Numbered from the stretch's first letter, positions 1 to 11,832 are shown. The stretch is 64,000 bases of DNA from Sinorhizobium garamanticum (GCF_029892065.1 NZ_CP120373.1:1749501-1813500); one strand, 5' to 3'. Numbers and translations: made by a program. Notes: generated by a model from the sequence alone, not told the origin.

Positions 1-1230
1 GTGGATGCCGAGCACCAGATGATTGTCGGCACGTGCGACGACGCGGATGAAACCGTCTTCGGAAAGCGTCGTCATGGCGCGGCCGTTCGCCTGGAAGGGA
101 AACTGGCCGATCTTGATCTCGACGCCGGTCGCGCGCGCCTCGTCCGGTGAAAGGCCGGCGCTGACGATCTCCGGGTCGGTGAAGCAGACGGCCGGGACGC
201 AATGCTTGTCCCAACTCCGCTTACGTCCGGCGACGATCTCGGCCACCATTTCGCCTTGCGCGATGGCACGGTGCGCGAGCATCGGTTCACCGGTGACGTC
301 GCCGATCGCATAAATGCCGCGCATCGAGGTGCGGCACTGGTCATCGATGCGGATGAATCTCCCGGCGAGGTCGAGATCGATCTCCTCAATGCCCCATCCT
401 TCCGTGACGGGCCTGCGGCCGACGGTCACGAGGACCTTTTCGGCGGGCACCTCGAAGGGTCGGCCGTTTTCTTCCGCAAGCAAACCGCGGCCATCGGCCG
501 AGAGCCGTTTGGCGGCAGTGCGCGTGAAAACATCGATGCCGAGTTCGCCAAGGCGCTTCATCACCGGCTTCGAAAGCTCCGCGTCGTATTGCGGCAGGAT
601 ACGATCCATGGCTTCGAGCACGGTGACCTTCGAGCCGAGCTTGGCGAAGGCGATGCCGAGTTCGAGGCCGATATAGCCGCCGCCGATGACGGCCAGCGTC
701 TCGGGAACCGCTTTCAGCGCCAGCGCGCCGGTCGAGGAGATAACGTTCTCGCCGAAGGGCAGGTCGGGCAGTTCGACCGGCGCGGAGCCGGTGGCGATGA
801 CGACCGCCTCGGCACGAATGCGCTGCAGACCGGTCTCGGTCTCGACGTCCACGGTCTTGCCGTCGACGAAGCGTGCCTCGCCGACAACCGCCTTGACGCC
901 CGCCTTTTTCAGCAGGCCCGTGACGCCGCCGTTCAACCGCCCGACGATGCCGTCCTTCCAGGCGACGGTGCGCGCGAGGTCGATCGCCGGCGTGCTCAGC
1001 GAAAGTCCGAGCGGGCTCTTGCCGGATGCCGCCGCGCGGAGTTTGTGAAATTCCTCGGCCGCATGGATCAGCGCCTTCGAGGGGATGCAGCCGACATTGA
1101 GGCAGGTGCCGCCGGCCTTCGCCTTTTCGACGATCACGGTGTCGACGCCGAGCTGGCCGGCGCGGATGGCGCAGACATAGCCGCCGGGACCGGCACCAAG
1201 CACCAGAAGCTTGCAGGAGATTTCCTTCAT
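1..1230 (-). CDS. lpdA: Dihydrolipoamide dehydrogenase (E3), partial
   Basis: E3 flavoprotein that reoxidises the dihydrolipoyl groups of the adjacent branched-chain oxoacid dehydrogenase complex, passing electrons through FAD to NAD+. The start is ATG at 1230; 410 codons are visible and the C-terminal part of the dimerisation domain lies outside the window. Visible motifs are the N-terminal FAD site GAGPGG (about residues 12-17), the redox disulfide GGTCLNVGCIPS (Cys43 and Cys48), a central NAD site VIGGGYIGLELG, and the second FAD-binding stretch YAIGDVTGEPMLAHRA. It is the last gene of the bkd operon and starts 7 bases after bkdB ends, so it is probably the dedicated E3 rather than the pyruvate dehydrogenase one. 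Confidence 0.93.
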   Translation of the reverse strand, partial: MKEISCKLLVLGAGPGGYVCAIRAGQLGVDTVIVEKAKAGGTCLNVGCIPSKALIHAAEEFHKLRAAASGKSPLGLSLSTPAIDLARTVAWKDGIVGRLNGGVTGLLKKAGVKAVVGEARFVDGKTVDVETETGLQRIRAEAVVIATGSAPVELPDLPFGENVISSTGALALKAVPETLAVIGGGYIGLELGIAFAKLGSKVTVLEAMDRILPQYDAELSKPVMKRLGELGIDVFTRTAAKRLSADGRGLLAEENGRPFEVPAEKVLVTVGRRPVTEGWGIEEIDLDLAGRFIRIDDQCRTSMRGIYAIGDVTGEPMLAHRAIAQGEMVAEIVAGRKRSWDKHCVPAVCFTDPEIVSAGLSPDEARATGVEIKIGQFPFQANGRAMTTLSEDGFIRVVARADNHLVLGIH

Positions 1231-1237
1231 GATCGCA

Positions 1238-2518
1238 TCATCCTTCCACGAAAATCAGCGCCGGCGTTTCGAGCAGCGTCTTCAGCCGCTGGACGAAGGT
1301 CGCGGCGTCCCAGCCGTCGATGACGCGGTGATCGAAGCTCGATGAGAGATTCATGATCTTGCGCGGAACGAATTGCGTCCCGTCCCACACAGGACGGATG
1401 GCGATCTTGTTGACCCCGACGATCGCCACCTCCGGATGGTTGATGACGGGCGTCGAGGCGATGCCGCCAAGCGCGCCTAGGGAAGAGATGGTAATGGTCG
1501 AACCGGTCAGTTCGTCGCGGGTCGCGGTCCCGGTGCGGGCGGCATCCGCCAGCCTGTTCAGCTCTGCGGCGCAGTCCCAGATTCCGCGTGCCTCGGCATG
1601 GCGCACGACTGGAACGGTCAGGCCGGCTGGGGTCTGGGTGGCGATGCCGATATGAACGGCGGCATGCCGATGAATAACGCCGGTGCCATCGTCGAAGGTG
1701 GCATTGACGCCCGGCTGCGCGGCGACGGTCTTGACCAGCGCCCGCATCAGGAAGGGCAGGACCGTCAGCTTTGGCTGATCGGGTTTGCGGTCGCGGTTCA
1801 TCATCGCGCGCAGGTCTTCAAGCGCCGTCATGTCCATTTCCTCCACATAGGTGATGTGGGGAATGCGCGAGGTGGAGAGCGTCATCTTCTCGGCGATACG
1901 GCGCCTGAGACCGGTGACCTTGATTTCCTCCACTGCGGTCTTGCGGACAAGACCGATAACTGCGGGCGCCGGCTGGGCGCCGCGGCTCAGAAAGAGATCG
2001 AGATCGTCATGGGTGATCCGGCCAGCGGGGCCGGTGCCGATCACCTGTCTGAGATCGACACCGCTATCCTTCGCGCGGAGCCGGACCGCCGGCGAGGCGA
2101 GCGGTTTCTTCGACATGTCGCGTGCCGGGGGCGCGGCGGTCGGCGCCTCCGCCACGGCTTTCGGTTCAGGTTTTGGAGGTGCCGCCTCCTTCACTTCGGG
2201 CGGAGGCGCCTGCTCCTTCACCGCCGGCTCGGCCGGGACGGCAGTTGTGGCGATTTCGGTCACAGCGACGCCGTCACCCGAGACCTCGATGCGCACGAGC
2301 GGGGCCTTTACCGCGACCGTGTCACCGATTTCAGCGCCAAGCCATAGCACCGTGCCGGTGACGGGCGAGGGGATCTCGACGGTCGCCTTGTCGGTCATGA
2401 CCGCGGCGAGCACCATGTCCTCGCGCACGGGATCGCCAGGCTTCACGTGCCACTCGACAAGCTCGGCCTCTGCGACGCCTTCGCCGACATCGGGCATCTT
2501 CAGGATAAATTCGCCCAT
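1238..2518 (-). CDS. bkdB: Branched-chain 2-oxoacid dehydrogenase E2 (lipoamide acyltransferase)
   Basis: Core acyltransferase of the branched-chain 2-oxoacid dehydrogenase complex, which converts the oxoacids from Val, Leu and Ile to acyl-CoAs. The 426-residue protein has one N-terminal lipoyl domain with lipoylation site TDKATVEIP (Lys44), an Ala/Pro/Glu-rich linker, a peripheral-subunit-binding domain around residues 140-175 (SPAVRLRAKDSGVDL, GTGPAGRI) and a C-terminal catalytic domain ending with the active-site motif DHRVIDG. An in-frame extension to 2656 exists, but MGEFILKMPD at 2518 is the canonical E2 start and lies directly behind bkdA2. A single lipoyl domain is usual for BkdB. Confidence 0.95.
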   Translation of the reverse strand: MGEFILKMPDVGEGVAEAELVEWHVKPGDPVREDMVLAAVMTDKATVEIPSPVTGTVLWLGAEIGDTVAVKAPLVRIEVSGDGVAVTEIATTAVPAEPAVKEQAPPPEVKEAAPPKPEPKAVAEAPTAAPPARDMSKKPLASPAVRLRAKDSGVDLRQVIGTGPAGRITHDDLDLFLSRGAQPAPAVIGLVRKTAVEEIKVTGLRRRIAEKMTLSTSRIPHITYVEEMDMTALEDLRAMMNRDRKPDQPKLTVLPFLMRALVKTVAAQPGVNATFDDGTGVIHRHAAVHIGIATQTPAGLTVPVVRHAEARGIWDCAAELNRLADAARTGTATRDELTGSTITISSLGALGGIASTPVINHPEVAIVGVNKIAIRPVWDGTQFVPRKIMNLSSSFDHRVIDGWDAATFVQRLKTLLETPALIFVEG

Positions 2519-2520
2519 CG

Positions 2521-3534
2521 TCAGGCCTCCATCGCTTCGGTGAGCGCGCGGCCGACGCGCGCGGGGCCGGGGAAATAGTCCCATTCCTGAGCGTGCGGAT
2601 AGGGCGTGTCCCAGCCAGTCACCCGGACCACGGGCGCCTCCAGGTGATAGAAACAATGCTCCTGCACGAGAGATACGAGCTCAGCGCCAAAGCCGGATGT
2701 CAGCGTTGCCTCGTGCACGACGACGCAGCGTCCCGTCTTGGTGACGGACTGCACGATCGTATCGAGGTCGAGCGGCAGCAGGCTGCGCAGGTCAATCACT
2801 TCCGCATCGATCCCGGTTTCCTCGGCGGCAGCGAGCGCGACATGCACCATGGTGCCATAGGCGACCACCGTCACGGCCGAGCCCTTGCGGCGGATTTCGG
2901 CCTTGCCGATCGGGATCGTATAGTGGCCCTCCGGAACGTCGCCGAGCTCATGCTTTGACCAGGGCGTCACCGGACGTTCGTGGTGGCCGTCGAATGGGCC
3001 GTTGTAGAGACGCTTCGGCTCCAGGAACATCACCGGATCGGGATCCTCGATTGCCGAAATCAGAAGCCCCTTGGCGTCGTAGGGGTTTGACGGAACGATG
3101 ACCTTCAGACCGCAGACATGGGTGAAAAGCGCTTCCGGGCTCTGGCTGTGCGTCTGGCCGCCGAAGATGCCGCCACCGGTCGGCATGCGCAGGACGATCG
3201 GGCAGGTGAAGTCGCCGTTCGAGCGATAGCGAATGCGCGCTGCCTCCTGGGTAATCTGGTCGTAGGCCGGATACATGTAGTCGGCGAACTGGATTTCGAC
3301 GCAGGGTTTCAGCCCGTAGGCGGCCATGCCGATCGCGGTACCGACGATGCCGGATTCACTGATTGGGGCGTCGAAGCAGCGGGTCTTGCCGTACTTTGCC
3401 TGGAGCCCTTGCGTGCAGCGGAAAACGCCGCCGAAATAGCCTACGTCCTCGCCGAAGACGACGACGTTCTCGTCACGCGCCATCGAGACGTCCATGGCGC
3501 TGCGCACCGCTTCGATCATTGTCATTCTGGCCAT
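2521..3534 (-). CDS. bkdA2: Branched-chain 2-oxoacid dehydrogenase E1 beta subunit
   Basis: Beta subunit of the thiamine-diphosphate-dependent E1 decarboxylase, 337 residues. It begins MARMTMIEAVRSAMD and has the typical E1-beta signature FGEDVGYFGGVF near residue 30, GGIFGGQTHSQSPEA in the middle, and a transketolase C-terminal domain (VIDLRSLLPLDLDTI, VVVHEATLTSGFGAE). A longer in-frame reading to 3633 runs into the upstream gene; ATG 3534 is chosen because it follows the bkdA1 stop by one base, implying translational coupling in the order bkdA1-bkdA2-bkdB-lpdA. Confidence 0.95.
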   Translation of the reverse strand: MARMTMIEAVRSAMDVSMARDENVVVFGEDVGYFGGVFRCTQGLQAKYGKTRCFDAPISESGIVGTAIGMAAYGLKPCVEIQFADYMYPAYDQITQEAARIRYRSNGDFTCPIVLRMPTGGGIFGGQTHSQSPEALFTHVCGLKVIVPSNPYDAKGLLISAIEDPDPVMFLEPKRLYNGPFDGHHERPVTPWSKHELGDVPEGHYTIPIGKAEIRRKGSAVTVVAYGTMVHVALAAAEETGIDAEVIDLRSLLPLDLDTIVQSVTKTGRCVVVHEATLTSGFGAELVSLVQEHCFYHLEAPVVRVTGWDTPYPHAQEWDYFPGPARVGRALTEAMEA

Positions 3535-3535
3535 G

Positions 3536-5124
<1,589 letters not shown>

Positions 5125-6456
5125 TCAGACCGGCGGCGCGATCTCGAGCGGCGTGCCGTCGGAAAAGCGCGAGAGCCGGAAATTCGCAGGATCGACGATC
5201 GGCCGATCTCCTGTGACGAGGTCGGCGACAAGGTGGCCCGCGCCGGGACCGATACCGAAGCCATGGCCGGAAAACCCGGTCGCGATCGTCAGTCCGGGGA
5301 CGTTTTCGGCATGGGAAATGATCGGCACGGCATCGGGCGTGACGTCGATGAGGCCGGCCCAGATCTGCAGCGGCGCGGTATGTCGGAGTGCCGGGAAGAC
5401 CTTTCTTGCCTCCGCGAACGCTCTTAGCGCGGAGCGCGGATCGGGCCGGGGGTCGAGGATCCGGTGGCGTTCGAAGGCCCCGGGACGGTCGAGCGGCACG
5501 GATGCGATCTCGAAGAGCTCGCGCCAGCTCTGCGCGCTCACGCCGACCTGCACGGCCTCGCCCTCGGCCTTTCGTGCAGGCTGAAAATCACGGAAGAAAG
5601 CGAAACTGTCCGGGGCGATCGGATGCAGGTTGGCGCCGCCGTCGGCGATGGTATAGCCGCCGTCGAGCCGTTTTCGATAGGCATAGCTCGCCGTCGCGCC
5701 GGCGCCCTCCGGTCCGCCGTCGACCGGCGTCGTTCTGAGCACGGTGTTGCGCACCTTCAGTTGCGGTAGCCGGATTCCGAGTCCCTTGCAAAAGAGCCGC
5801 GACCAGGCACCGCCGGCAAGGACGACCGTCGCGGTTTCGATTCGGCCCTTTTCCGTGATGACGGCGCTGATCCGGCCAGCGCTCCTCTCGACCCCGCGCA
5901 CGGCACAGCCGGTGACGATTTGCGCCCCAGCGCGCCTCGCGCCCGCGGCAATTGCCGGCACTGCCTTCTGCGGCTCGGCCCGGCCATCGCTCGGCGTAAA
6001 GAGTGCGCCTTTGTAGCGGGTCGTCGCTCCGGCCATCCTGGACTGCGTCTCGTCCGGGCCGATCTGGCGGCTGTCGACGCCATGATGCCTGGCATGCGTC
6101 AGCCAAGCGTCTCGATTGGCAATGTCCCGCTCGTTCTCCGATACATACAAAATGCCGCTGCGGCGAAATCCGGTTTCACCGCCGACGCGCGCGTCGAGCG
6201 TATCCCAGATTTTCAGTGCCGCCATGGCAAGCGGGATCTCGCGGCGGTCCCGGCCCATCACGCGCACCCAACCCCAATTGCGGCTCGATTGTTCGCCGCC
6301 GAGAGCGCCTTTCTCGCACAGCACGACTTGCACCCCGCGTTCGGCGAGGAAGAGCGCGGTGCTGACGCCGATAATGCCACCGCCGACAATGACGACCTCG
6401 GCTTTCGAGGGTAACGAATTATCGGTGGCAACAGGGTCTAGAACAGGACCGAGCAT
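5125..6456 (-). CDS. FAD-dependent oxidoreductase, DadA/glycine-oxidase-like (DAO family)
   Basis: 443-residue D-amino-acid oxidase/dehydrogenase-superfamily protein, expected to oxidise an amine or amino acid. It has the Rossmann FAD motif VVIVGGGIIGVSTALFLAE near residue 20, an arm VLCEKGALGGEQSSRNWGW, an internal VVLAGGAWSR, and the C-terminal FAD contact IATGFSGHGFGIGPGAGHL. Start ATG 6456 is preceded by a clear AGGAGG six bases upstream; the 23-residue longer frame is therefore rejected. The substrate cannot be read from the sequence. It is separated from bkd by 356 bases, so it is probably a separate transcript, though amino-acid catabolism would fit the neighbourhood. Confidence 0.85.
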   Translation of the reverse strand: MLGPVLDPVATDNSLPSKAEVVIVGGGIIGVSTALFLAERGVQVVLCEKGALGGEQSSRNWGWVRVMGRDRREIPLAMAALKIWDTLDARVGGETGFRRSGILYVSENERDIANRDAWLTHARHHGVDSRQIGPDETQSRMAGATTRYKGALFTPSDGRAEPQKAVPAIAAGARRAGAQIVTGCAVRGVERSAGRISAVITEKGRIETATVVLAGGAWSRLFCKGLGIRLPQLKVRNTVLRTTPVDGGPEGAGATASYAYRKRLDGGYTIADGGANLHPIAPDSFAFFRDFQPARKAEGEAVQVGVSAQSWRELFEIASVPLDRPGAFERHRILDPRPDPRSALRAFAEARKVFPALRHTAPLQIWAGLIDVTPDAVPIISHAENVPGLTIATGFSGHGFGIGPGAGHLVADLVTGDRPIVDPANFRLSRFSDGTPLEIAPPV

Positions 6457-6506
6457 GAAGTGCCTCCTGGGGTGATCGATTCTAATAAGTTGAGACGCGC
6501 GATGCG

Positions 6507-6645
6507 GGCGGAAAACCGCGCACACCTTTCTTCATCCCGCTTTAGACCATTTCATTGTTTCATTGAAACAGTGAAATGATCCAACTCTTTGAAACTACGC
6601 AATTCCGGGCGGAAAACCGCTACACACTCTCCTGAGTTGCTCTAA
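6507..6645. repeat. Palindromic intergenic repeats with a shared 'gAAAACCGC..CACAC' core
   Basis: Three imperfect palindromes in tandem upstream of the oxidoreductase gene. The first (6507-6542) has GATG and CATC arms around ggcggaaaaccgcgcacac. The second is a hairpin at 6549-6577 whose arms ATTTCATTGTTTC and GAAACAGTGAAAT differ by one G-U pair. The third (6597-6645) has the same ggcggaaaaccgctacacac core as the first but arms of the GCAATTCC type. A closely matching third-type copy lies at 61170-61213 and a core-sharing relative at 7675-7721. No open reading frame is supported between 6457 and 6884. Confidence 0.65.
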
Positions 6646-6752
6646 TAATGGCTGCACCCTTCCTCGCCTCCGATCAAGGTCGTATGACCAATTGGCTGGC
6701 TACTATGCGCAATTTGCCAGATGCGTCCGGGGCGCTCTGCCACCAGAACTGA

Positions 6753-7619
<867 letters not shown>

Positions 7620-7622
<3 letters not shown>

Positions 7623-7661
7623 AGCGCGTCGCGTTCAAGCGGACTCATGCGACGCGCTTTA
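7620..7661. terminator. 13-bp-arm palindrome, probable terminator of the SDR gene
   Basis: TAAAGCGCGTCGC (7620-7632) and GCGACGCGCTTTA (7649-7661) are perfect inverted repeats around a 16-base loop. The SDR stop codon TAA is the first three bases of the left arm. There is no long T-run, so it could be a repeat doubling as a 3' stem rather than a textbook intrinsic terminator. Confidence 0.55.
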
Positions 7662-7674
7662 GGTCATTGCTTTA

Positions 7675-7721
7675 TGCATGTCGTCGCCCCAAAACCGCTG
7701 CACACTTTTGGGCGACACGCA
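7675..7721. repeat. Palindromic repeat with AAAACCGCTGCACACTTTT core
   Basis: Left arm TGCATGTCG...GCCCCAAAA and right arm TTTTGGGCGACACGCA surround ccgctgcacac. The core matches the elements at 6507-6645 and 61170-61213 while the arms differ, which marks it as another member of the mosaic family. Confidence 0.6.
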
Positions 7722-7780
7722 TTAAAACGTGCCGCACGGCTGGACTTCCAGAACGTCGGCCGAGACTCTATGCTCGCGGC

Positions 7781-8173
7781 ATGCGTGACGAAGACTATAA
7801 ACTCCACCCGGTCCTGCGTATCGATTTTCCGCCCGACGATCGCCTTGGGCGCGGCAAGATCATGCTCCTGGAGCTCATCCGCGAAACCGGTTCGATTTCC
7901 GCCGCCGGGCGCGCGATGGACATGTCCTACCGGCGCGCCTGGCTGCTCGTCGATGCCTTGAACCGGATGTTCAAGGAGCCTTCGGTGGAATCGCAGCGCG
8001 GCGGCAAGCAGGGCGGCGGTGCCGCCGTCACCGCTTTCGGCGAGATGCTGATCCAGCGCTTCCGGGCGATGGAGGCCAAGGCTTGCGCCGCGATCGACGA
8101 CGATCTCGACTGGCTTGAGGCGGTTCGCGATCGCAATGCTGTTTCCGTGGAGGAGGCGGCGCGACAGAAGTGA
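7781..8173 (+). CDS. modE: ModE-type regulator consisting of the DNA-binding domain only
   Basis: 130-residue winged-helix protein matching the N-terminal domain of ModE: LGRGKIMLLELIRETGSISAAGRAMDMSYRRAWLLVD, then a glycine-rich wing (RGGKQGGGAAVTAFGE). E. coli ModE is about 260 residues and carries two C-terminal molybdate-binding (TOBE/molbindin) domains; none is present here, so molybdate sensing must be absent or supplied by another protein. ATG 7781 is taken because MRDEDYK begins the conserved region; an in-frame start at 7667 lies inside the repeat. It is convergent with modC, and a Mo-box-like operator lies upstream of modA. Such one-domain ModE proteins are known in alphaproteobacteria. 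Confidence 0.85.
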   Translation: MRDEDYKLHPVLRIDFPPDDRLGRGKIMLLELIRETGSISAAGRAMDMSYRRAWLLVDALNRMFKEPSVESQRGGKQGGGAAVTAFGEMLIQRFRAMEAKACAAIDDDLDWLEAVRDRNAVSVEEAARQK

Positions 8174-8186
8174 GTGACGCCTAGGC

Positions 8187-9260
8187 TTAGTGATCGAGGG
8201 CCACCGTCTTGACGATCGCGTGGACGGATTTCCCGGGCGCAAGCTCAAGCGCGTCGCGCGACAGGGCGGTGATGCGGGCCAAAATGACATTGCCGCCACA
8301 TTGCAGCCGAACGTCGATGCTGCCTTTTTCGTCGGGCGACAGATCGATGATCGTCCCCTCGAACACGTTGAGCGCGCTGATGCCTTCGGGACGCGCGGTG
8401 GCGAGCATCACGTCGCGCGCTGCGATATGCAGGCGAACGCTGTGGCCCGGCGGAACGAAGAGTTGCGGCACGCGCACGAGACATTCTCCCGCCCGGACGA
8501 TCGTCAGATTGTGGGCGCTGTCGTGGCTCTCGACCACGCCCTCGAGCAGGGCGCCTGCCTCGCGCCAGTCCATCGCATGCACCGCTGCCGGCTGACTCAA
8601 GATGACCGCCGCGTCGCCCGACGCCTGGACCCGGCCGTTCTCGATCACGATGACACGCTCAGCCAATCGGGCGACTTCCGCGACCGAGTGGCTGACATAG
8701 ACGATCGGAATTCTAGTTTCGTCGCGAAGCCGCTCCAGATACGGCAGGATCTCCGCCTTTCGCGCCTCGTCGAGCGCGGCGAGCGGTTCGTCCATCAACA
8801 GGAGGCGGGGAGAAGCGAGCAGCGCACGGCCGACGGCGACGCGCTGGCGTTCGCCGCCCGAGAGCGTCGAGGGGCGACGATCGAGCAGGTGGCCGATGCC
8901 AAGCATTTCAACGATCCGCCCGAACTCCGATGCGGACTTTTGCGCGCCGGAAAACCAGCGCCCATAGGCCAGATTTCCGCGGACGCTCAAATGCGGAAAA
9001 AGGCGCGCTTCCTGGAAGACATAGCCGAAGCGGCGCCGGTGGATCGGCGTGAATATCCGCTTCCTGCTGTCCGCGATCACGTCGCCATCGAGCAAGATCC
9101 TGCCGACCTCGGGACGGAGAAGGCCGGCGATGATGTTGATCAGCGACGTCTTGCCGGAGCCGGAGCGGCCGAACAGCGCCGTGACACTGCCGTCGGACGA
9201 GAACGCGGCGTCGATTGTGAAAGCACCGATCCGGTGGCGGGCTTCGACCTCGAGGCTCAC
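8187..9260 (-). CDS. modC: Molybdate ABC transporter ATP-binding protein
   Basis: 357-residue ATPase of the high-affinity molybdate importer. Walker [10 protein letters not shown], signature [15 protein letters not shown], Walker [13 protein letters not shown] and switch His in [13 protein letters not shown] are all present. The C-terminal third (about residues 290-357: [19 protein letters not shown] ... [14 protein letters not shown]) is a TOBE/Mop molybdate-binding domain, typical of ModC. GTG 9260 is the start; the stop of modB lies inside it, giving a GTGA overlap of four bases. The long in-frame reading up to 9929 is only the shadow of modB. Confidence 0.95.
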   Translation of the reverse strand: MSLEVEARHRIGAFTIDAAFSSDGSVTALFGRSGSGKTSLINIIAGLLRPEVGRILLDGDVIADSRKRIFTPIHRRRFGYVFQEARLFPHLSVRGNLAYGRWFSGAQKSASEFGRIVEMLGIGHLLDRRPSTLSGGERQRVAVGRALLASPRLLLMDEPLAALDEARKAEILPYLERLRDETRIPIVYVSHSVAEVARLAERVIVIENGRVQASGDAAVILSQPAAVHAMDWREAGALLEGVVESHDSAHNLTIVRAGECLVRVPQLFVPPGHSVRLHIAARDVMLATARPEGISALNVFEGTIIDLSPDEKGSIDVRLQCGGNVILARITALSRDALELAPGKSVHAIVKTVALDH

Positions 9261-9949
9261 GCGGCCACCGACCGTTTGGCCGCTACTGCGGCGAAAATCT
9301 CCGACAGCATCAATGCCGCCATCGAGATGACGACCGAGATGATGGCGAGGCGCATCGCTCCGGCATCGCCGCCCGGAACTTGCGTGAACGTGTAGATCGC
9401 CGAGGAGAGCGTCTGCGTCTCGCCCGGAATGTTGGAGACGAAGGTGATCGTTGCCCCGAACTCGCCCATCGCCTTGGCGAAGGAGAGGATCATGCCGGCG
9501 ATGATGCCGGGAAGGATCAGCGGCAATGTGACGGTCACGAACACCCATGCTGGTCCGGCGCCGAGCGTGGCGGCGGCGTCCTCGAGCTTGCGGTCGACTG
9601 CCTCGATCGACAGCCGGATGCTGCGCACCATCAGCGGAAAGCCCATGACCGCGCAGGCAAGTGCGGCACCCGTCCAGCGAAAGGAAAAGACGATGCCGAA
9701 ATTCTCCGCCAGGAAGGCGCCGATCGGTCCTCGACGGCCGAAGAGAAGCAGCAGCACGAAGCCGGTGACCACCGGCGGCAGGACGAGCGGCATGTGCACG
9801 ATGCCGTTCAGGAGCGATTTGCCCCAGAAGCGTCCGCGCGCGAGCACCATCGCGGCCAGCAGTGCCGGCGGCAGGCTGCACACCATCGCGACGGTGGCGA
9901 CGCGCAGGCTCAGCTGGACCGCCGTCCACTCCGCGTCACTCAATGTCAT
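9257..9949 (-). CDS. modB: Molybdate ABC transporter permease
   Basis: 230-residue inner-membrane permease with about five to six hydrophobic segments. The ABC-permease EAA loop is visible as [27 protein letters not shown], followed by [22 protein letters not shown], a signature of molybdate/tungstate permeases. ATG 9949 (MTLSDAEW) is chosen. A TTG four codons upstream (9961) is better spaced from the GGAGG sequence and could be the true start. It lies between modA (168 bases upstream) and modC (4-base overlap). Confidence 0.93.
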   Translation of the reverse strand: MTLSDAEWTAVQLSLRVATVAMVCSLPPALLAAMVLARGRFWGKSLLNGIVHMPLVLPPVVTGFVLLLLFGRRGPIGAFLAENFGIVFSFRWTGAALACAVMGFPLMVRSIRLSIEAVDRKLEDAAATLGAGPAWVFVTVTLPLILPGIIAGMILSFAKAMGEFGATITFVSNIPGETQTLSSAIYTFTQVPGGDAGAMRLAIISVVISMAALMLSEIFAAVAAKRSVAA

Positions 9950-10117
9950 CCACCAATCCAAACGCCAATTTCCTCCGCACTCAAACTCTGCGCCGCAGGT
10001 CCGGTCCGACCCACGGCGCGGAGATCGCCACAACACTTTGAACGCCTACCTGATCTTATCCATGATCGATAACGATTTTCAGCAGACACTCGCGCGCCCG
10101 CAGAGCGTCGCGTCAAC

Positions 10118-10924
10118 CTATTTGAGCACCGTGAAGCCCTGCGCCTCGAAAAGGGCTGCGGCCTTGGCCGACTTGACGAATTCGAGATAGACGGCTGCGT
10201 CGGCGCTCTTGCTGTCGGTGGTGATGGCGATCGGATAGACGATCGGCGGATGACTGTCTTCCGGGAACGTGCCGACCACCTTGACGCCCGGATCGGCAAC
10301 CGCATCCGTCTGGTAGACGATGCCATAGGGAGCCTCGCCGCGAGAGACCAGGAGAAGTGCGGCCCGCACGCTCTCCGCGCCTGCCACCTTCTGTTCGACG
10401 GCCGGCCAGAGCCCCAGTTTTTCCAGTGCCGCCTTGCCGTATTTGCCGGCCGGAACCGAATCGACCGCGCCCATCGCCAGGCGGCCGTCACCTACGAGAG
10501 CAGCGAGGTCGAAGCCGGGCTTGATATCGACGGATGTCGAATCGGGCTTTGCGGAAACGAGGACGAGGCGGTTGCCGAGCAGGTTGGAGCGCGTGTCCGT
10601 TTTGATCAGCTTCTTGTCGGCGAGATAGTCCATCCACGCGAGGTCAGCCGAAATGAAGACGTCTGCCGGAGCGCCCTGTTCGATCTGCTTCGCAAGGGCC
10701 GAGCTTGCGGCGTAGGAGGCCGTGGTCTCCTTGCCAGTTTCCTTTTGCCATTCGGCATTGATCGCGTCGAGCGCGTTCTTCAGGCTTGCCGCAGCGAAAA
10801 CTGTCACCTTTTCCGCCGCACGTGCGGGAGCGAGAACCGCACCCGCCAGGGCGAGGCCCAGCGCCAGCGCCAGAGCCAGATCTTTGAGCCCCGAACCCGC
10901 GAGCCCATCTCTCCGTCCCCTCAT
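10118..10924 (-). CDS. modA: Molybdate-binding periplasmic protein
   Basis: 268-residue solute-binding protein. It has an N-terminal hydrophobic signal peptide ending near APARA-AEK (about residue 36). The mature part opens VTVFAAASLKNALDAI, the hallmark of ModA, and has ASSALAKQIEQGAPADVF, the anion-binding region, plus YGIVYQTDA near the C-terminus. A ribosome site (GGTGGAGG) precedes ATG 10924. A ModE-box-like palindrome lies 19 bases upstream of the start, so expression is probably repressed or controlled by ModE. First gene of modABC. Confidence 0.95.
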   Translation of the reverse strand: MRGRRDGLAGSGLKDLALALALGLALAGAVLAPARAAEKVTVFAAASLKNALDAINAEWQKETGKETTASYAASSALAKQIEQGAPADVFISADLAWMDYLADKKLIKTDTRSNLLGNRLVLVSAKPDSTSVDIKPGFDLAALVGDGRLAMGAVDSVPAGKYGKAALEKLGLWPAVEQKVAGAESVRAALLLVSRGEAPYGIVYQTDAVADPGVKVVGTFPEDSHPPIVYPIAITTDSKSADAAVYLEFVKSAKAAALFEAQGFTVLK

Positions 10925-10942
10925 CCGCAGCCTCCACCTGTT

Positions 10943-10966
10943 CGTGATATTTTTGAGAATATAACG
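10943..10966 (-). promoter_or_regulatory. Candidate ModE operator (Mo-box) upstream of modA
   Basis: On the modA strand the sequence reads CGTTATAT, eight bases, then ATATCACG. The arms are inverted repeats with one mismatch (CGTTATAT versus CGTGATAT). Size, spacing and half-site resemble the E. coli modABC operator and the Rhodobacter Mo-box (CGTTATAT type half-sites), as remembered. It lies between the presumed promoter and the modA ribosome site, a position suited to repression. Confidence 0.65.
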
Positions 10967-11118
10967 CTTCGCTGTTTTGGTTAGCGCTATGTACGAATAA
11001 ATACAATGCCTCCCGCGAGGATAATCAAAAACAGTGAACCGAGGCGGCGAACATCGCGGCAGTGCTTGCGATGGGCGCTCGCGGGGCTAAATTCCGGAGC
11101 GAGAGAGAAGCGAGGGAC

Positions 11119-11832
11119 ATGCCCATGGATGCGACGATCAGGCTGGAAGAGACCTGGAAGACCGCGCTGGCGCCGGAATTCCATCACACCTACATGGCCG
11201 ATCTCAAACGGTTCCTGCTGGACGAGAAAGGGCAAGGCCGGCAGATCTTTCCGAAGGGCAGCGAATATTTCCGGGCACTCGACCTGACTCCGCTCGATAA
11301 GGTGCGCGTCGTTATCCTGGGACAGGATCCCTATCACGGCGACGGCCAGGCGCACGGGCTTTGCTTCAGTGTGCGCCCCGGCGTGCGCATACCGCCGTCG
11401 CTCGTCAACATCTACAAGGAGCTTCAGGACGACCTCGGCATTCCGCCGGCGCGCCACGGCTTCCTCGAAAGCTGGGCGCGTCAGGGCGTGCTGCTCCTGA
11501 ACGCCGTGCTGACGGTAGAGCGGGGCCGGGCGGCATCGCATCAGGGCAAAGGCTGGGAGCGCTTCACCGACGCCGTCATCCGGGTGGTCAACGAGCAGCA
11601 GCAACCCGTCGTCTTCATGCTGTGGGGCTCCTACGCGCAAAGAAAGGCGGCCTTTGTCGATCAATCCCGGCATCTCGTGCTGAAGGCGGCGCACCCTTCA
11701 CCGCTGTCAGCGCATTCGGGTTTTCTCGGTTGCCGGCATTTCTCGAAGGCGAATGATTTTCTCGTTTCCAAGGGCTTCGATCCGATTGACTGGCGGTTGC
11801 CGGAGAAGCCGGAGATTGCCGACAGTCACTGA
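11119..11832 (+). CDS. ung: Uracil-DNA glycosylase, family 1
   Basis: 237-residue base-excision-repair enzyme that removes uracil from DNA. The catalytic water-activating motif [14 protein letters not shown] (Asp in QDPYH), uracil-binding [10 protein letters not shown] and the DNA-intercalating loop [14 protein letters not shown] are all intact. The start is ATG 11119 (MPMDAT) behind GAGGGAC; a second ATG two codons later or an upstream in-frame start at 11062 are alternatives. Monocistronic in appearance, with an RIME-type palindrome directly after the stop that may act as a terminator. Confidence 0.96.
   Translation: MPMDATIRLEETWKTALAPEFHHTYMADLKRFLLDEKGQGRQIFPKGSEYFRALDLTPLDKVRVVILGQDPYHGDGQAHGLCFSVRPGVRIPPSLVNIYKELQDDLGIPPARHGFLESWARQGVLLLNAVLTVERGRAASHQGKGWERFTDAVIRVVNEQQQPVVFMLWGSYAQRKAAFVDQSRHLVLKAAHPSPLSAHSGFLGCRHFSKANDFLVSKGFDPIDWRLPEKPEIADSH

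Noticed and set aside
202..1323. Long plus-strand reading frame of 373 codons
   Set aside because: Antisense shadow of lpdA: high-GC third positions open the opposite frame; no family features.
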